A program made the position numbers and the translations under genes. This document shows, piece after piece, positions 1-5,610 of a DNA stretch of 8,302 bases. The first letter of the stretch is position 1. Every line of letters starts with the position of its first letter. The notes under the pieces were generated by a model. It saw only the letters and a list, made by a program, of their open reading frames with translations. It was not told where the DNA came from and searched no databases. Origin of the DNA: a bacterium (GTDB lineage: Bacteria > Patescibacteria > Microgenomatia > Levybacterales > UBA12049); NCBI GenBank assembly GCA_021825955.1, contig JAKAEH010000029.1, positions 1 to 8,302 on the forward strand, written 5' to 3'.

Positions 1-304
1 TTCTATCTCTCTCGTCGTGAGTTAGGGCATATTTGTCATCCCAAACTGCGTTACCCGCTCTTTCTAATGCCGCATTTATTGAGGAAACAACTCTTCTAAA
101 AGTGACTTCTTGAACAGGGTTGCAACTAGGAGGTTGCACAATATACCAGGCTTTCTTTCCGTCACGTCCTGTCCCCGCGATCTTTACAGGGAATAATCCT
201 TCTTTATTAATTCTTTCAGCTCTGGCTAAAGTGATGCCATGGATAGCGATTCCTTTTTCAGGTAGGGATTCAAACATGGTCCTTATTTGCTCAGGTGTTC
301 TCAT
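1..304 (-). CDS. Hypothetical protein, N-terminal 101 residues (cut by window edge)
   Basis: The reading frame is open from an ATG at 304 down to the left edge, so the C-terminus is missing. It starts 5 bases after the prfA stop codon, which implies translation from the same mRNA. I do not recognise the family. Around residues 20-38 the protein reads IAIHGITLARAERINKEGLF. This His-Gly, then a helix with an 'a..I..eG' pattern, resembles the start of ADP-ribosyltransferase-like folds (HGT followed by a..I...GF), but the third motif residue is Ile rather than Thr and the rest of the fold is off the window. A KAWYIVQPP strand and a helix near residues 66-84 follow. The amino-acid make-up is that of a normal soluble protein. 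The CDS call is fairly secure; the fold suggestion is weak. Confidence 0.7.
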   Translation of the reverse strand, partial: MRTPEQIRTMFESLPEKGIAIHGITLARAERINKEGLFPVKIAGTGRDGKKAWYIVQPPSCNPVQEVTFRRVVSSINAALERAGNAVWDDKYALTHDERDR

Positions 305-309
305 ATAGT

Positions 310-1218
310 TTACTGATTAATTTCTGAGGCTTTTAAGTCTTGAATGATTTCATCAATATTTCCGTCCATAAGAGAGGGTAGGTTGTGGTAGGATTTGTTA
401 ACCCTATGGTCCGTAAGTCTATCTTGTGGGAAATTATAGGTTCTGATTTTTTCTGCTCTCATGCCTCTCCCTACTTGTGTGGAGCGAAGTTCTGAAATAA
501 GTTGATTTTGTTTTTCAACTTCCATTTCCCAAAGCTTGGCTCTGAGCATTTTCATTGCATTTTCACGGTTTTGATTTTGGTGCCTTTCTGTTTGGCATGT
601 TACGACGAATCCTGAGGGGATATGTTTTAATCTTACCGCTGTTGAAACCTTATTTACATTCTGGCCGCCATGACCGCCGCTTCTAAAAGCTTCAAACACA
701 ATGTCATCAGGATTTATATGTAAGTCAATGTCTTCGAGTTCTGGTAATACTGAAACTACAGAGGTAGAGGTATGTACCCGTCCTTTTTTTTCGGTTTCGG
801 GAACTCGTTGGACGCGATGTACGCCTGCCTCATATTTAAAAATTCCAAACGCGCCCCGCCCGATAATTTTTATTGCGAATTCATCCAATTCTTCTATGTG
901 GAAACCTTTTAATGATGCAAATCTTTGATACATACGAAGGAGTTCTCCTGCAAAAAGTTTTGATTCGTCCCCTCCTGCTGCGCCTTTAATTTCAAGAATT
1001 GCATTTCTTCGATCCAAACTATCACCTTGGCTATTTTGATTTGTCTGTTCGGAATAATTATTGGGGTTTTCAAGAACTTTTTGTAAGTCCTCTTTTTGTT
1101 TTGTGAGTTCAACCAGTTCATCTTTTGCCAAAGAAGCCAAATCAGGATCTGACAAAAGCGACTCTGTCTCCTTGATTTTTTGATCAATTAATTGTATTTG
1201 TGATTCGATGAAATCCAT
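310..1218 (-). CDS. prfA: Peptide chain release factor 1 (RF1), compact form
   Basis: RF1 recognises UAA and UAG in the ribosomal A site and triggers peptidyl-tRNA hydrolysis. Seen here (302 residues): a shortened N-terminal coiled-coil domain (about 1-70); the LEIKGAAGGDESKLFAGELL core (75-94); VHRVQRVPETEKKGRVHTS, holding the codon-reading PxT motif as PET (140-142); the catalytic GGQ at 184-186 within GGHGGQNVNK; and RTYNFPQDRLTDHR (259-272), typical of RF1. RF2 would carry SPF in place of PxT. At 302 residues it is about 50 shorter than the usual 355-360, mostly from the N-terminal domain plus a deletion near residues 108-114, where most RF1s carry a longer insert. The start chosen is the ATG at 1218; a TTG at 1251 would add 11 unlikely residues. 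It lies 45 bases downstream of rpmE and 5 bases upstream of the next gene. Confidence 0.95.
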   Translation of the reverse strand: MDFIESQIQLIDQKIKETESLLSDPDLASLAKDELVELTKQKEDLQKVLENPNNYSEQTNQNSQGDSLDRRNAILEIKGAAGGDESKLFAGELLRMYQRFASLKGFHIEELDEFAIKIIGRGAFGIFKYEAGVHRVQRVPETEKKGRVHTSTSVVSVLPELEDIDLHINPDDIVFEAFRSGGHGGQNVNKVSTAVRLKHIPSGFVVTCQTERHQNQNRENAMKMLRAKLWEMEVEKQNQLISELRSTQVGRGMRAEKIRTYNFPQDRLTDHRVNKSYHNLPSLMDGNIDEIIQDLKASEINQ

Positions 1219-1225
1219 AATATTA

Positions 1226-1249
1226 GTTTCTAAATTATACAATAGAAAC
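1226..1249 (-). promoter_or_regulatory. Possible prfA promoter inside an inverted repeat
   Basis: On the minus strand a perfect TATAAT (1239-1234) lies 15 bases before the prfA ATG. It is flanked by a perfect 7-bp inverted repeat, GTTTCTA (1249-1243) and TAGAAAC (1232-1226). No good -35 box is seen at the right distance (CTACTT at 1262-1257), so this would be a weak internal promoter, or the repeat could be an operator or just an AT-rich coincidence. Confidence 0.3.
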
Positions 1250-1263
1250 AAATTTTAAGTAGG

Positions 1264-1551
1264 TTAGTGCTTTAATGCCTGGAGCATCTCGTGGAGACTC
1301 TTTGGTTGATCGTCAACTCTTGCTTTTTCTTCTTTCTTTGGTTTTGCTACAGCCTGTTTTCTTCGCATTTCAAATCTATCAATTCTTGATGCTGTGTCAA
1401 CAAATCTATGGACTCCGGTATAAAAAGGATGGCATTTATTGCATAATTCCACGTGAATATTGTCCTTTGTCGATCCTACGGTAAAACTATTACCACAAGA
1501 GCAAACGACCTGAGCGGCTTCGTTGTATTTTGGATGTATTTGAGATTTCAT
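1264..1551 (-). CDS. rpmE: 50S ribosomal protein bL31, zinc-binding type
   Basis: bL31 sits at the central protuberance of the large subunit and helps bridge the two subunits. The start [12 protein letters not shown] matches the family. Four cysteines form a zinc ribbon (C17 and C19 in [10 protein letters not shown]37 and C40 in [12 protein letters not shown]), so this is the zinc-containing (C+) form. The family core ends near residue 68. A charged tail of about 27 residues, rich in Lys, Glu and Ala, brings the length to 95, against about 70 in most bacteria. It is the first gene of a likely rpmE-prfA-hypothetical operon with a promoter at 1589-1617. No Shine-Dalgarno sequence lies at the usual distance from the ATG. 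Confidence 0.95.
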   Translation of the reverse strand: MKSQIHPKYNEAAQVVCSCGNSFTVGSTKDNIHVELCNKCHPFYTGVHRFVDTASRIDRFEMRRKQAVAKPKKEEKARVDDQPKSLHEMLQALKH

Positions 1552-1562
1552 GTTTTAATTAT

Positions 1563-1582
1563 TTCTAAAAACTACCTTAGAA
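1563..1582 (-). other. Weak hairpin at the predicted 5' end of the rpmE mRNA
   Basis: TTCTAA (1582-1577) and TTAGAA (1568-1563) can pair around the 8-base loop GGTAGTTT. The predicted transcription start lies at about 1582, so the hairpin would form the very 5' end of the mRNA, 11 bases before the ATG. The stem is mostly A-U and would be weak. Confidence 0.25.
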
Positions 1583-1588
1583 TGTAAT

Positions 1589-1617
1589 ATTTTACCTCAT
1601 TGGCCCCTTTTTTGCAA
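1589..1617 (-). promoter_or_regulatory. Predicted sigma-70-type promoter for rpmE-prfA
   Basis: Minus-strand TTGCAA (1617-1612), a 17-base spacer, then TAAAAT (1594-1589). It lies in the 74-base gap between the EamA gene and rpmE and would give a 5' UTR of about 30 bases. I see no clear terminator for the upstream hisS-EamA transcript in this gap, so read-through into rpmE is possible. Confidence 0.5.
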
Positions 1618-1625
1618 ATGTTTGA

Positions 1626-2576
1626 TTACAACTTCTTGCTCGTTTTGAGAATATGATGGATAAGGTGCACTTCGGGAAGATGGAGCTTCTTTTCGGCAAT
1701 TACCAATCCGCCAAAGATAAAAATAGTTCCAATTACAAATGGGCTTGTGATTTTTTCACCTAGGAAAATAAAGGAAAAAATAGTGCCTACAACCGGGTTT
1801 AAATACTGGAAGAATCCGGCTCTGACTACATCAAGTTTTGAGAGACCCCATTGCCAAAGATAGTAGGCAACGGTTGAGGTAAAGACAATACTAACAGGAA
1901 TACCTATTAAATATTCAGGCCTATAAATAAAATTCGGAGGAACTTTCAAAGCATCCATAAACGCAAAAGGTAAAAAGGTAAGGCCACCAATAAGAGATGT
2001 ATAAAAAGTTATGGTAAGGCTTTCATATTTTTTAAATAATTTTTTAGTAACCATTTCATGAAAAACCCAAGAAACTGTCGAGGCAAGAAGTAAAAAGTTC
2101 CCAAATATACTCATTGATAGCCCTTGCTTTGTCAGCCCTTCAAGTAAAATAACTGATGTGCCTGCAATTCCTATAACTCCTCCCAAAAGCAGATTTGATT
2201 TTATCCGCTCTTTAAGATAGAAAGAAGCTATAAGAAGTGTTATCAAGGGCGCAGTTGCTCCTAAAATGCTTGCATTAATTGAAGAAGTCAATGTAAGCCC
2301 CCAAAAGAATACGGGAATATGAAATGTTGAGCCAAGAAGACTCGCAAAAATAATTGTTGGAATATCATTCTTTTCAATTTTAAGCTTTGGCCTGAGCAGT
2401 AAAAGAAGAATCGCCGCGGAAAAAAACCGTAAAAAAGCGAGCAGAAATATAGGTATCAGAAGAAGCATCCATTTTAGAAGCGGGGTAGAGGCGCCCCAAA
2501 TGAAAGAGGCAGTAGTAAGTGCGAGAAGTGCTTTTCTCTTCTCGATATGGTTTTGTTCGAAATTATGCCAAAACAT
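1626..2576 (-). CDS. EamA/DMT-superfamily membrane transporter
   Basis: A 316-residue protein with about ten hydrophobic segments spread along its length, in two homologous halves as expected for EamA permeases of the drug/metabolite transporter superfamily. Each half ends in a typical helix pair: NASILGATAPLITLLIASFY followed by LKERI (residues 101-125), and AGFFQYLNPVVGTIFSFIFL followed by GEKIT (253-277). The N-terminal WGASTPLLKW (27-36) also fits. The family exports or takes up amino acids, metabolites or drugs, and the sequence alone does not show the substrate. The C-terminal tail after the last membrane segment is basic and contains several His (299-316). The ATG lies inside the end of hisS (14-base overlap), so the two are translationally coupled in one operon. 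Whether the pairing with hisS has functional meaning, such as amino-acid traffic, is unknown. Confidence 0.9.
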   Translation of the reverse strand: MFWHNFEQNHIEKRKALLALTTASFIWGASTPLLKWMLLLIPIFLLAFLRFFSAAILLLLLRPKLKIEKNDIPTIIFASLLGSTFHIPVFFWGLTLTSSINASILGATAPLITLLIASFYLKERIKSNLLLGGVIGIAGTSVILLEGLTKQGLSMSIFGNFLLLASTVSWVFHEMVTKKLFKKYESLTITFYTSLIGGLTFLPFAFMDALKVPPNFIYRPEYLIGIPVSIVFTSTVAYYLWQWGLSKLDVVRAGFFQYLNPVVGTIFSFIFLGEKITSPFVIGTIFIFGGLVIAEKKLHLPEVHLIHHILKTSKKL

Positions 2577-3783
2577 TTAATAAATCGTTTTTATTAACCG
2601 ATACCTGAGTTCTAGTCTCCAAATTTTTGACAGTTACTTTATCATTTTTTATTTCTTCAGGTCCTAAAACAATTACAAACTTTATTCCTTTTTTGTCTGC
2701 ATACTTTAATTGTTTTTCAAGTTTTATGTCTTCATCAGGATACAAGTCTGTGCTTATTCCTTCTTTTCTTAATTCTTGAGCAAGTTCTGCTGAGTTTGAA
2801 AAAAATTCTTTTGAAAAAATAGTAACCAAAGCCTTTGTTTCACTTAATTCTTTAGGAAATAAACCTAGCTCTTCCATTGCCTCAATAATCCGATCAAACC
2901 CAAAAGCAAAACCTACAGCCGGAATATTTTGTCCGGAAAACATTCCGATTAAGTTATCATATCTTCCTCCGCCACCAACAGATCCGCCTGAATAGCCATC
3001 AATTGTAACTTCTACAATAGTTGAGGTGTAATAATCCAGCCCTCGAGCTAAAGTCGGGCTAAAGCCTATTCCCCACTTGTCAGCTCCGTTTGCTAGTGCG
3101 TAGGATTTTACATAGCCTAGCCACTCACTTACAGGCTTGGAGTCTAGTTCGCTATACAAATCCCTTGCTTCCTCTATTGTTTTGACTATTTTTTTTTCAA
3201 CAAGTTCTTTTTCTACCCCATCAAAACCAATTTTGCCAAGCTTGTCAATTGTTCGAATTACTTCAGGATCTAGTCCTTCAAAGTTCCTTCTGTCATTGAG
3301 CATGATTTTATATTTTCCACCAAATCCTAAAGCTTTCAAACATGCATCGACTATAGCAATAACTTCTCCGTCAGCAGAAGGCGAAATGCTTCCCACAATA
3401 TCAATATCGCATTGAAGAAATTCTCGGAAGCGCCCCTTTTGTGTATTTTCAGCACGCCATACATTTTGTATTTGGTACCTTTTAAACGGAAAGGGAAGGG
3501 CGTTTGCGTATTGCGCGACAACCCTTGCCAAAGGAACTGTTTGGTCATATCGCAAAGCCACTTTTCTTTCTCCGCGGTCTTCAAATTTGTACATGAGGCG
3601 GTCGGCTTCCTCTCCGTATTTTCCGGCCAGAATTTCTTCGTATTCAAGTGTGGGGGTTTCAAGCGGTTCAAAGCCACAAGACTCAAAAACACGTTTCAGT
3701 GTTTCGATTACAAAATTTCGCTTTCTTGCTTCATTTGGTAAGAAATCCCGAAATCCTTTTAATGTCTTAGGCTGTATTTTCAT
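2563..3783 (-). CDS. hisS: Histidyl-tRNA synthetase
   Basis: Charges tRNA-His with histidine using ATP; a homodimeric class II synthetase of the cytoplasm. Seen in the 406-residue protein: the N-terminal KGFRDFLP signature (9-16); class II motif 2 as RAENTQKGRFREFLQCD (110-126); the histidine-specific LARGLDYYT motif (245-253); GGGGRYDNLIGMF (270-282) and motif 3 PAVGFAFGFDRI (288-299); and a C-terminal anticodon-binding domain from about 316, including LYPDEDIKLEKQLKYADKKG. The length is normal for a bacterial HisS. The start is the ATG at 3783; an in-frame TTG at 3834 would place coding sequence across the terminator hairpin and is rejected. No Shine-Dalgarno sequence precedes the ATG. The gene is preceded by a promoter, a candidate leader peptide and an intrinsic terminator, and is followed with overlap by an EamA transporter gene. 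Confidence 0.97.
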   Translation of the reverse strand: MKIQPKTLKGFRDFLPNEARKRNFVIETLKRVFESCGFEPLETPTLEYEEILAGKYGEEADRLMYKFEDRGERKVALRYDQTVPLARVVAQYANALPFPFKRYQIQNVWRAENTQKGRFREFLQCDIDIVGSISPSADGEVIAIVDACLKALGFGGKYKIMLNDRRNFEGLDPEVIRTIDKLGKIGFDGVEKELVEKKIVKTIEEARDLYSELDSKPVSEWLGYVKSYALANGADKWGIGFSPTLARGLDYYTSTIVEVTIDGYSGGSVGGGGRYDNLIGMFSGQNIPAVGFAFGFDRIIEAMEELGLFPKELSETKALVTIFSKEFFSNSAELAQELRKEGISTDLYPDEDIKLEKQLKYADKKGIKFVIVLGPEEIKNDKVTVKNLETRTQVSVNKNDLLNVLA

Positions 3784-3807
3784 ATTTAAGCAATTTAAGT
3801 TTACCAC

Positions 3808-3830
3808 AAAAAAGCCGCCTTTCGGCGGTT
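3808..3830 (-). terminator. Intrinsic terminator in the hisS leader
   Basis: Minus-strand CCGCC (3828-3824), a GAAA tetraloop (3823-3820) and GGCGG (3819-3815) form a five-pair G-C stem. One base follows, then six T (3813-3808). The terminator sits 25 bases before the hisS ATG and downstream of the hisS promoter, so it can only act as an attenuator of hisS, or as an end for transcripts arriving from the gene at 3954-4400. The plus-strand version has no adjacent T run. Confidence 0.75.
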
Positions 3831-3857
3831 GCAAAGTTTGTTTTTTTTCACAGAAAT

Positions 3858-3867
3858 CACAGCCGCC
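3858..3867 (-). promoter_or_regulatory. Candidate antiterminator arm of the hisS leader
   Basis: Minus-strand GGCGGCTGTG (3867-3858) can pair with TGCAACCGCC (3833-3824), whose last five bases are the 5' arm of the terminator stem. By my pairing, 9 of 10 positions match, two of them as G-U, with one C-A mismatch. This pairing excludes the terminator. The arm starts directly after the stop codon of the candidate leader peptide. Inferred from complementarity only. Confidence 0.45.
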
Positions 3868-3912
3868 TTAAGCAGTTGTAATGTTATGGTTTATAACTTT
3901 CAAACATTTCAT
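3868..3912 (-). CDS. Candidate 14-residue leader peptide of hisS
   Basis: An ATG at 3912, a few bases after the predicted transcription start, opens a frame reading MKCLKVINHNITTA and ends in TAA at 3870-3868. The stop codon directly abuts the candidate antiterminator arm. There is one His codon (CAT, 3888-3886) six codons before the stop. A classic amino-acid leader would carry several such codons, so the His reading is suggestive only. No Shine-Dalgarno sequence is seen; the start would depend on the short 5' end. A frame this short can arise by chance. What raises it above noise is its position between the promoter and the terminator. Confidence 0.35.
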   Translation of the reverse strand: MKCLKVINHNITTA

Positions 3913-3922
3913 GTTGGTTTGG

Positions 3923-3951
3923 ATTATCTCAGAAATAGCCTCAAAAGTCAA
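3923..3951 (-). promoter_or_regulatory. Strong predicted promoter for hisS-EamA
   Basis: Minus-strand TTGACT (3951-3946), a 17-base spacer, then GATAAT (3928-3923): one mismatch from consensus in each box with ideal spacing. It begins two bases after the stop codon of the upstream gene (3954). Transcription should start near 3916, leaving a leader of about 130 nt before the hisS ATG. Confidence 0.75.
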
Positions 3952-3953
3952 TT

Positions 3954-4400
3954 TTATCCGCCGACGCCTCGTCCGCCGCGCATTTCTCCCCGTCCACTGC
4001 TTTGGGGAATCGGTTTGGGAGCTTTTTTCCTTTGTTCAAGCTCTGTCATTTGCGCTTGTTTTTCTTCTTGCTCGTGCCTTTCCTGAACAGTTTGTGCGGG
4101 TGACCCTTGAGAAACTCCGAGGCTTTGCGCTTCTTGAAACTGTGCTTGAACAAGATTTTGTTTTTCAGCAATTATTTCTCGTAATTCTGCTTGATCTCCG
4201 GCTAGTTCTGCTGCGACATACCTTTGGTCTTTTTTTGCCAAATCAACAATACGCTGGTCTCGTTCTTTCTGTGCATTCGGGTCTATCCCTGTTACTTGTG
4301 AAACAATTGTCTGGCCAACAGCTGCTGCCTCATCTCTTACTGCTTGTGCCGGTTTTTCAAAAACTGCTGCCGCTTTTCCAAGCGCTGAATTGTCTGCCAT
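3954..4400 (-). CDS. Small charged Ala/Glu/Gln-rich protein with Arg/Gly C-terminus, unknown function
   Basis: I do not recognise a family. From the ATG at 4400 the product is 148 residues, strongly hydrophilic and without Cys or Trp. It is predicted to be mostly helical and coiled-coil-like in the middle (Ala, Glu, Gln and Lys rich, about residues 40-125). It ends in a flexible tail: KAPKPIPQSSGRGEM, then RGGRGVGG. No signal peptide or membrane segment is visible. A TTG at 4409 would add three residues but would overlap the end of the predicted -10 box, so the ATG is preferred. The gene is divergent from htrA and shares its 85-base intergenic region. Its stop codon is two bases from the hisS -35 box. 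Arg/Gly tails often bind RNA or act as disordered contact surfaces, but that is only inference here. Confidence 0.75.
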   Translation of the reverse strand: MADNSALGKAAAVFEKPAQAVRDEAAAVGQTIVSQVTGIDPNAQKERDQRIVDLAKKDQRYVAAELAGDQAELREIIAEKQNLVQAQFQEAQSLGVSQGSPAQTVQERHEQEEKQAQMTELEQRKKAPKPIPQSSGRGEMRGGRGVGG

Positions 4401-4409
4401 ATTACTCAA

Positions 4410-4438
4410 AGTTTAACAACTTAAATTTTAATAAACAA
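4410..4438 (-). promoter_or_regulatory. Predicted promoter for the small charged protein
   Basis: Minus-strand TTGTTT (4438-4433), a 17-base spacer, TAAACT (4415-4410). The -10 box ends nine bases before the ATG at 4400, so the mRNA would have almost no 5' UTR. Both boxes are only partial matches to consensus. Confidence 0.45.
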
Positions 4439-4448
4439 GGGCAAAAAT

Positions 4449-4464
4449 ATTGACTTAAGTCGAT
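4449..4464 (+). repeat. 16-base near-palindrome over the htrA -35 box
   Basis: ATTGACTTAAGTCGAT is palindromic apart from one mismatched pair (4451 against 4462). The inner ten bases, GACTTAAGTC (4452-4461), are a perfect palindrome. It overlaps the htrA -35 box and lies about 11 bases upstream of the -35 box of the divergent gene, which is where a repressor would bind. It may be chance. Confidence 0.35.
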
Positions 4465-4478
4465 AATTTTATTAAACT
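4450..4478 (+). promoter_or_regulatory. Predicted promoter for the HtrA-type protease
   Basis: TTGACT (4450-4455), a 17-base spacer, TAAACT (4473-4478). Only seven bases separate the -10 box from the ATG at 4486, so transcription is expected to start at or next to the A of the start codon, giving a leaderless mRNA. Confidence 0.65.
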
Positions 4479-4485
4479 ATTAGCC

Positions 4486-5610
4486 ATGAATACGAGGAAG
4501 CTTCTCGTTCTTCTGACACTTCTAATTGGGATTTTGGTTGTTTGGGATACAGTGTCCAAAAACCCCAACTTAAATTTGAAATCCCAGCCTCTACAAACGG
4601 TAAAAGTTGTCAAAGAAGATTCGGTAGTGGTAGATGTTGTCAGAAAAGTGGGACCGTCCGTTGTAACCGTTGGGGTAGAGCAGGTGCCTCAGCAGGGAAT
4701 GATGGGGAGTCCTTTCGGATTTTTTTTTCAGCAACCGACACAGCCGGATAATCAGCAAAAAGAAGATTACATTGGCTCGGGCTTTATCGTCAAAAGCGAT
4801 GGCCTAATCGTAACCAATAAGCATGTTGTTTCAGACGCAAGTCTTAAATACATTATTGTTGATTCAAAGGGAAATAAATATAAAGTTGATAAAATTTACA
4901 GAGATCCTTCAAATGACGTGGCAATTTTGAGGACTTCCGCACCGGCAGGTGGATTTGCCGCAATTGAGCTTGGGGATTCTAAGAACTTGGAAGTCGGACA
5001 AATGGCAATTGCAATCGGTACAGCTCTTGGAGAATTTCGTAACACGGTAACAACGGGCGTAGTTTCAGGTCTTGGACGGGGAATAACTGCCGGAAACGCT
5101 TTGGAAGGGTTTGCTGAAAGGCTTGATAACGTTATCCAAACTGATGCTGCAATAAATCCCGGAAACTCAGGAGGACCGCTTTTGAATTCGTCGGGTCAAG
5201 TTATCGGAATAAATACCGCGGTTGCGTCTTCCGGACAAAATGTAGGCTTTGCAATTCCTATAAATACCGTTAAGGAATCAATAAATAATTTTAATGCTAC
5301 GGGGCAGTTTAACCGGCCATTTCTTGGTGTTTCTTATACCATGATTACAAAACGGGTCGCCACGCTGAATGATCTCCCCGAAGGTGCTTTTGTCCAAGAT
5401 GTTGTATCTGATTCTGCTGCGGAAAAAGCAGGGCTGCAAAAGAACGATATTATTACGAAAATTGATGGAAAAAAGCTTTCTGATACGGATGCGGGAGTTG
5501 CGTCAGTTATTTCAAGCAAAAAAGTAGGGGATACAATTTCACTAACTATATATCGTGATGGGAGAATAATGGACGTAAAAGCTGTTCTTGCGCAATCTCC
5601 CGGTCAATAG
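4486..5610 (+). CDS. htrA: HtrA/DegP-type serine protease, membrane-anchored, one PDZ domain
   Basis: A trypsin-like protease of the HtrA family, which degrades or refolds damaged proteins outside the cytoplasm. The 374-residue product starts with one hydrophobic segment (about 5-20) after MNTRK, a signal anchor that places the rest outside the membrane. A flexible Gln/Pro-rich linker (66-92) precedes the protease domain. The catalytic triad is visible as His113 (TNKHVV), Asp144 (SNDVAIL) and Ser228 (GNSGGPLLN). The single PDZ domain runs from about 279 to 369 (FLGVSYTMI, then AAEKAGLQKNDIITKIDGK). E. coli DegP has two PDZ domains; one with an N-terminal anchor is the DegS-like layout common in Gram-positives and small genomes. 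The mRNA is predicted to be leaderless. The last 65 bases overlap the 3' end of the convergent multi-HTH gene. Confidence 0.93.
   Translation: MNTRKLLVLLTLLIGILVVWDTVSKNPNLNLKSQPLQTVKVVKEDSVVVDVVRKVGPSVVTVGVEQVPQQGMMGSPFGFFFQQPTQPDNQQKEDYIGSGFIVKSDGLIVTNKHVVSDASLKYIIVDSKGNKYKVDKIYRDPSNDVAILRTSAPAGGFAAIELGDSKNLEVGQMAIAIGTALGEFRNTVTTGVVSGLGRGITAGNALEGFAERLDNVIQTDAAINPGNSGGPLLNSSGQVIGINTAVASSGQNVGFAIPINTVKESINNFNATGQFNRPFLGVSYTMITKRVATLNDLPEGAFVQDVVSDSAAEKAGLQKNDIITKIDGKKLSDTDAGVASVISSKKVGDTISLTIYRDGRIMDVKAVLAQSPGQ

Noticed and set aside
120..308. A 62-codon plus-strand open frame at the left edge
   Set aside because: It is antisense to the minus-strand frame that continues directly from the prfA operon, and shows no promoter or recognisable motif.
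1219..1251. An 11-residue extension of RF1 from a TTG at 1251
   Set aside because: The added residues match nothing in RF1, and they cover the AT-rich inverted repeat and -10-like box. The ATG at 1218 fits the family start.
3784..3834. A 17-residue N-terminal extension of HisS from a TTG at 3834
   Set aside because: It would translate the terminator hairpin and its T run. HisS proteins normally begin close to the KGFRDFLP motif, which fits the ATG at 3783.
3784..3916. T-box riboswitch in the hisS leader
   Set aside because: The conserved T-box antiterminator sequence (AGGGTGGNACCGCG type) is absent, and the leader of about 130 nt is too short for the usual stem I with a specifier loop.
3881..4453. 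A 190-codon plus-strand open frame opposite the small charged protein
   Set aside because: It is Leu/Phe-rich mirror translation of a Glu/Gln/Lys-rich minus-strand gene, runs across the hisS promoter and the leader, and has no promoter or family motif. The minus-strand gene has a promoter and a sensible composition.
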